20,501 nucleotides of DNA. Source: Chara braunii. Its lineage: Eukaryota > Streptophyta > Charophyceae > Charales > Characeae. The stretch covers positions 6,204,195-6,224,695 of the forward strand of contig BFEA01000006.1 of NCBI GenBank assembly GCA_003427395.1, written 5' to 3'. A model generated the notes under the pieces. It ran no database searches. It was not told the origin of the DNA and worked only from the letters and a program-made list of their open reading frames with translations. The translations under genes were made by a program, and so were the position numbers. Shown here in pieces: positions 18,392 through 20,501 of this stretch; within the stretch, counting starts at the first letter, position 1; each line of letters opens with the position of its first letter.

Positions 18392-18745
18392 ATTAAAAAA
18401 AAAGAAAAAAAAAAATCTGAAAAAAAAGTATGCTATGCAGAATAACAATGCAAACCACTTTTACCTTAGAGTCATGTCAGAATTCCTAACCGAACTTGAG
18501 TTACAAGTCAAAAACTATAAAAAAGCTTTAAAAAAAACTTTAGAAAGTTAAAAACTAATAAAAGGTAATGAATTATTAATGATTAAAAAATTGGGGTTGT
18601 CTAATAAATTGCTGCTGGTGCAGCGAGGCGCCTAAAACGCTCCTGGCCTCAAAAAGGCCTCGTCCCTGTGTACCTGGCTCAAGGCGTCACCTTGGGTCCT
18701 GTAAATCCGAAACGACATCTGCACAGACAAAGATGAGACAACACG

Positions 18746-18780
18746 TAAATAAGTAAATAAATAAATAAAGAAAGAAAGAA
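18746..18780 (+). repeat. (AAAT)n then (AAAG)n microsatellite
   Basis: Tetranucleotide repeats AAAT (about five imperfect units) pass into AAAG units. Seen directly. Confidence 0.9.
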
Positions 18781-18974
18781 CGGAGTGCTGCCTCAGGCTG
18801 TGCCTGCGGCTCAGAAGGCCGCCGTGGGCCTCCTGGGTGCATGCTGGATGGCATGTGGCCTGGGGCCCCTCAGCAACATCGGGCCCCGCGAATGGGGCCC
18901 GTGTGCAGGCGCAACATGTAACAATAGAGCTGAGTATTAGCCGATGTATTCAGAGTCAAGCTCTTCAAGTAGAG

Positions 18975-19060
18975 AGAGTGAGAGGGAGTGAGAGAGAGAG
19001 CGCATGCATGAAGAAGACAGAGAGAGGGAGAGAATGAGGCAGAGAGAGAGAGAAGAGAGT
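18975..19060 (+). repeat. (GA)n-rich purine tract
   Basis: GAGAGA runs interrupted by GCATGCATGAAG in the middle. Low complexity, seen directly. Confidence 0.9.
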
Positions 19061-19479
19061 CACCTACCTTAGATGGGGATGCTAGAATTGTCGAACTCTA
19101 CGCTGATGGGCGCTTCTTGACTGGAACTCTGAAACTATCTTATATGATAATTTATTGGAATTTTTAAGTTGCGCTTATCTGGACTTTGCATCTCTGGTCT
19201 CCAGTGTGTATTCGTGTGATCTCTCATTGTGTGTGTGTGCTCAAGGTGTCGAGCAATGCGGCTCAATGCACAGTTGTCTTCTCCTGATATATGGGGGCCA
19301 GCTGTATTTTGGTACTACACTTTTTTCTTCTCTTGCTCACACTAGCTACCCATCTAGCTGGGAACAGTATCAGCCAGCAATCCATGTTTGTGCAACAAAG
19401 CCACAGCGTGCTAACGGTTATGGGTTTAAGCCTCCCTAGTCTACCCCAACTTATCTATCCCACTATGAAGTGGAGGGAA

Positions 19480-19720
19480 TCCTATTGATCTACTCTACTC
19501 AGTGCAGGGAGTAGTACCCAGGCTCCTAATCCCTAGCACCGGATGGCAGGAGTGCACATCCTCTTACCAAGGTGGTGCAAGCCAACTATCTCCGCTAGTG
19601 AATCTGAAGTGTGCCACAGGCGTTCGTGGGGAGTCAAATGGATGACATGGGGAATCAAACCCATGACCTTCTGAATGCCACTTACGTGCTTAGGTGCCCT
19701 CCGCATCTGGTTACTACACG
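19480..19720 (-). mobile_element. Possible tRNA-derived SINE fragment
   Basis: The minus strand at 19651-19661 reads GGTTTGATTCC, one base from the RNA polymerase III B-box consensus GGTTCGANTCC. It is flanked by complementary CATGGG/CCCATG arms as in a tRNA T-arm. An A-box-like AAGCACGTAAGTGG lies about 25-40 bases upstream on the same strand but matches poorly, and no clean anticodon arm, poly(A) tail or target duplication is visible. Start and end are approximate. Confidence 0.28.
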
Positions 19721-19836
19721 TCCACTTTGCGGCCATGGGTGCTATACTGAATGCATGGTCTTTTTTGGTGACCGTTCTTCCATCATTTTGACCTGCAATT
19801 GACATGCCATTTGTCAGACGTGTATGGCGGGCATGC

Positions 19837-20205
19837 TCAATGCCAACTGCCATGACAATTGTTCAAATGAAAATGCTCAGCTAGATATTCCATGTGTTCA
19901 TCCACCTCATCCTTACAATGTTTGTCCTCTCTGTCATTAAGGAAAGACTGATTTTTAAGAATTTTCTTATCCTCTCCTTTGCTTTTATCTTCGTTCGGAA
20001 CCATTCCACATTCCTTACTTTCCCCTACTTTCTCTTTGTCATTGTTTGTTTTATCCTCTCTCCATCTCTCTACTCTGTGTTTATCCCCTCCCCCCTTACT
20101 CTGCCTCTTTCTCACAGCACACAAGTGGGACGTTATGGCACACGGGGATGCGGGCAGCTCACCCTCAACTTCATCAACGTGGCGAGCCTTATATGTGAGA
20201 GGCAT
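19837..20205 (-). CDS. Unrecognised charged 122-codon ORF
   Basis: The predicted peptide is very hydrophilic, with many Lys, Glu and Asp (for example EDKTNNDKEKVGESKE), no membrane segment, no Cys motif and no recognised family. Part of its composition reflects a T/C-rich plus strand at 20030-20115. It could be chance or a piece of a degenerate element ORF upstream of the ribozyme region. Confidence 0.15.
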   Translation of the reverse strand: MPLTYKARHVDEVEGELPASPCAITSHLCAVRKRQSKGGGDKHRVERWREDKTNNDKEKVGESKECGMVPNEDKSKGEDKKILKNQSFLNDREDKHCKDEVDEHMEYLAEHFHLNNCHGSWH

Positions 20206-20325
20206 ATGAAGGGGGAGTCGAAAGAAGAATGATAAAAATGAATGGTTTTAGTGAGCTCTTCATGTTTGCCCGATGTATTTTTATCGTTTGTTTCACTAAA
20301 TGCGCTCTTTTAGTTCATAGATTTG

Positions 20326-20373
20326 TGACAATATATACATATATATATACATATATATATATGCATATATACA
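20326..20373. repeat. (TA)n / TACATATATA microsatellite
   Basis: Alternating TA with periodic CATA and GCATA interruptions. It lies about 45 bp upstream of the hammerhead core. Seen directly. Confidence 0.92.
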
Positions 20374-20405
20374 GTGTAATCAGTGAGGGGATTCTGCAGA
20401 CTGTT

Positions 20406-20466
20406 GAGGGTTCAGCCTCCTGATGAGTCGGTGAAACTCCGACGAAACAGTTTGTCACAGCCCCTC
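20406..20466 (+). ncRNA. Hammerhead ribozyme (type I, minimal stem III)
   Basis: A self-cleaving RNA motif. The core is complete: CTGATGA at 20420-20426 (positions C3 to A9), GAA at 20444-20446 (G12-A14), and cleavage-site GTC at 20454-20456, so cutting would fall between 20456 and 20457. Stem II is a perfect 5-bp helix (20427-20431 with 20439-20443) with loop TGAAACT. Stem III is only 3 bp (ACA 20447-20449 with TGT 20453-20455) with loop GTT. Stem I is the weak part: the three positions next to the core do not pair, but G20415-C20416 can pair with G20460-C20461, and GAGGG (20406-20410) with CCCTC (20462-20466) beyond a 4-base bulge. Minimal type I hammerheads with very short stem III are known from Penelope-like retroelements; no reverse transcriptase of that kind is visible here, so the parent element would lie to the right of the window or be lost. 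Confidence 0.78.
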
Positions 20467-20501
20467 GTTTGTTGTCCTCTTCTCTCTCTCTGCCTACGGT
20501 T

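Larger units (their letters stand above)
18552..19480. other. Repeat-rich sequence without a recognised gene
   Basis: GC-rich stretches with recurring GGCCTC/AGGCGCC/GGCCCC motifs (18615-18705, 18781-18912) are separated by an (AAAT)n/(AAAG)n microsatellite at 18746-18780 and followed by a (GA)n-rich region at 18975-19060. The ORF at 19155-19439 on the plus strand has no motif I recognise. No RNA gene is evident. Confidence 0.5.

Noticed and set aside
18243-18551. 102-codon plus-strand ORF after a Met in the TCCGGA module
   Set aside because: The first half mirrors the inverted-repeat module and the second half the A-rich tract (poly-Lys); no recognised domain.

Overview
The window looks like repeat-dominated nuclear DNA of a plant-lineage eukaryote (land plant or charophyte alga). 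The reasons are a decayed chromodomain-type Ty3/gypsy retrotransposon, several primer-binding sites of the plant initiator-tRNA-Met type (TGGTATCAGAGC and variants), many microsatellites and pyrimidine tracts, and no compact gene order or bacterial operon signals. The exact organism cannot be fixed from this sequence; a charophyte-like genome is only a guess. I recognise no intact host protein-coding gene.

Layout. 1-2068: unassigned sequence with one unrecognised 187-codon minus-strand ORF (306-869) and a poly(A)-signal-like stretch. 2069-2278: first copy of a 210-bp dispersed repeat; it carries a broken Cys-rich reading frame that, in this copy, runs up to a perfect 5' splice-site consensus. 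2366-2541: three-copy minisatellite. 2658-9442, minus strand: a Ty3/gypsy chromovirus relic. In transcription order it has a primer-binding site (9430-9442), a long leader, gag with a damaged zinc knuckle, protease, reverse transcriptase, RNase H, integrase, a chromodomain-like tail (ending about 2721) and a polypurine tract (2658-2667). Its domains are in the normal Ty3/gypsy order, but the reading frame is broken by at least eleven in-frame stops and about seven frameshifts, so it is dead. 9444-10307: probable LTR sequence and GC-rich DNA. 10308-10517: second copy of the 210-bp repeat, cut off by the next element.

10522-11399 and 15149-16030 are two direct copies of an approximately 880-bp LTR-like repeat, separated by about 3.75 kb with no recognisable retroelement proteins. 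This looks like a non-autonomous or gutted LTR element. A perfect plus-strand PBS at 16370-16381 follows the right copy and begins a long non-coding leader (16382-18240) rich in pyrimidines and degenerate repeats. The LTR family and orientation around it are uncertain.

18241-20501 holds a TCCGGA-rich inverted-repeat module, GC-rich repeats, microsatellites and a possible tRNA-derived SINE fragment. At the extreme right (20420-20456) there is a hammerhead ribozyme core with perfect catalytic nucleotides, a 5-bp stem II and a very short stem III. That type-I minimal architecture is known from Penelope-like retroelements. It is the most exciting item in the window; its stem I, however, is poorly paired next to the core.
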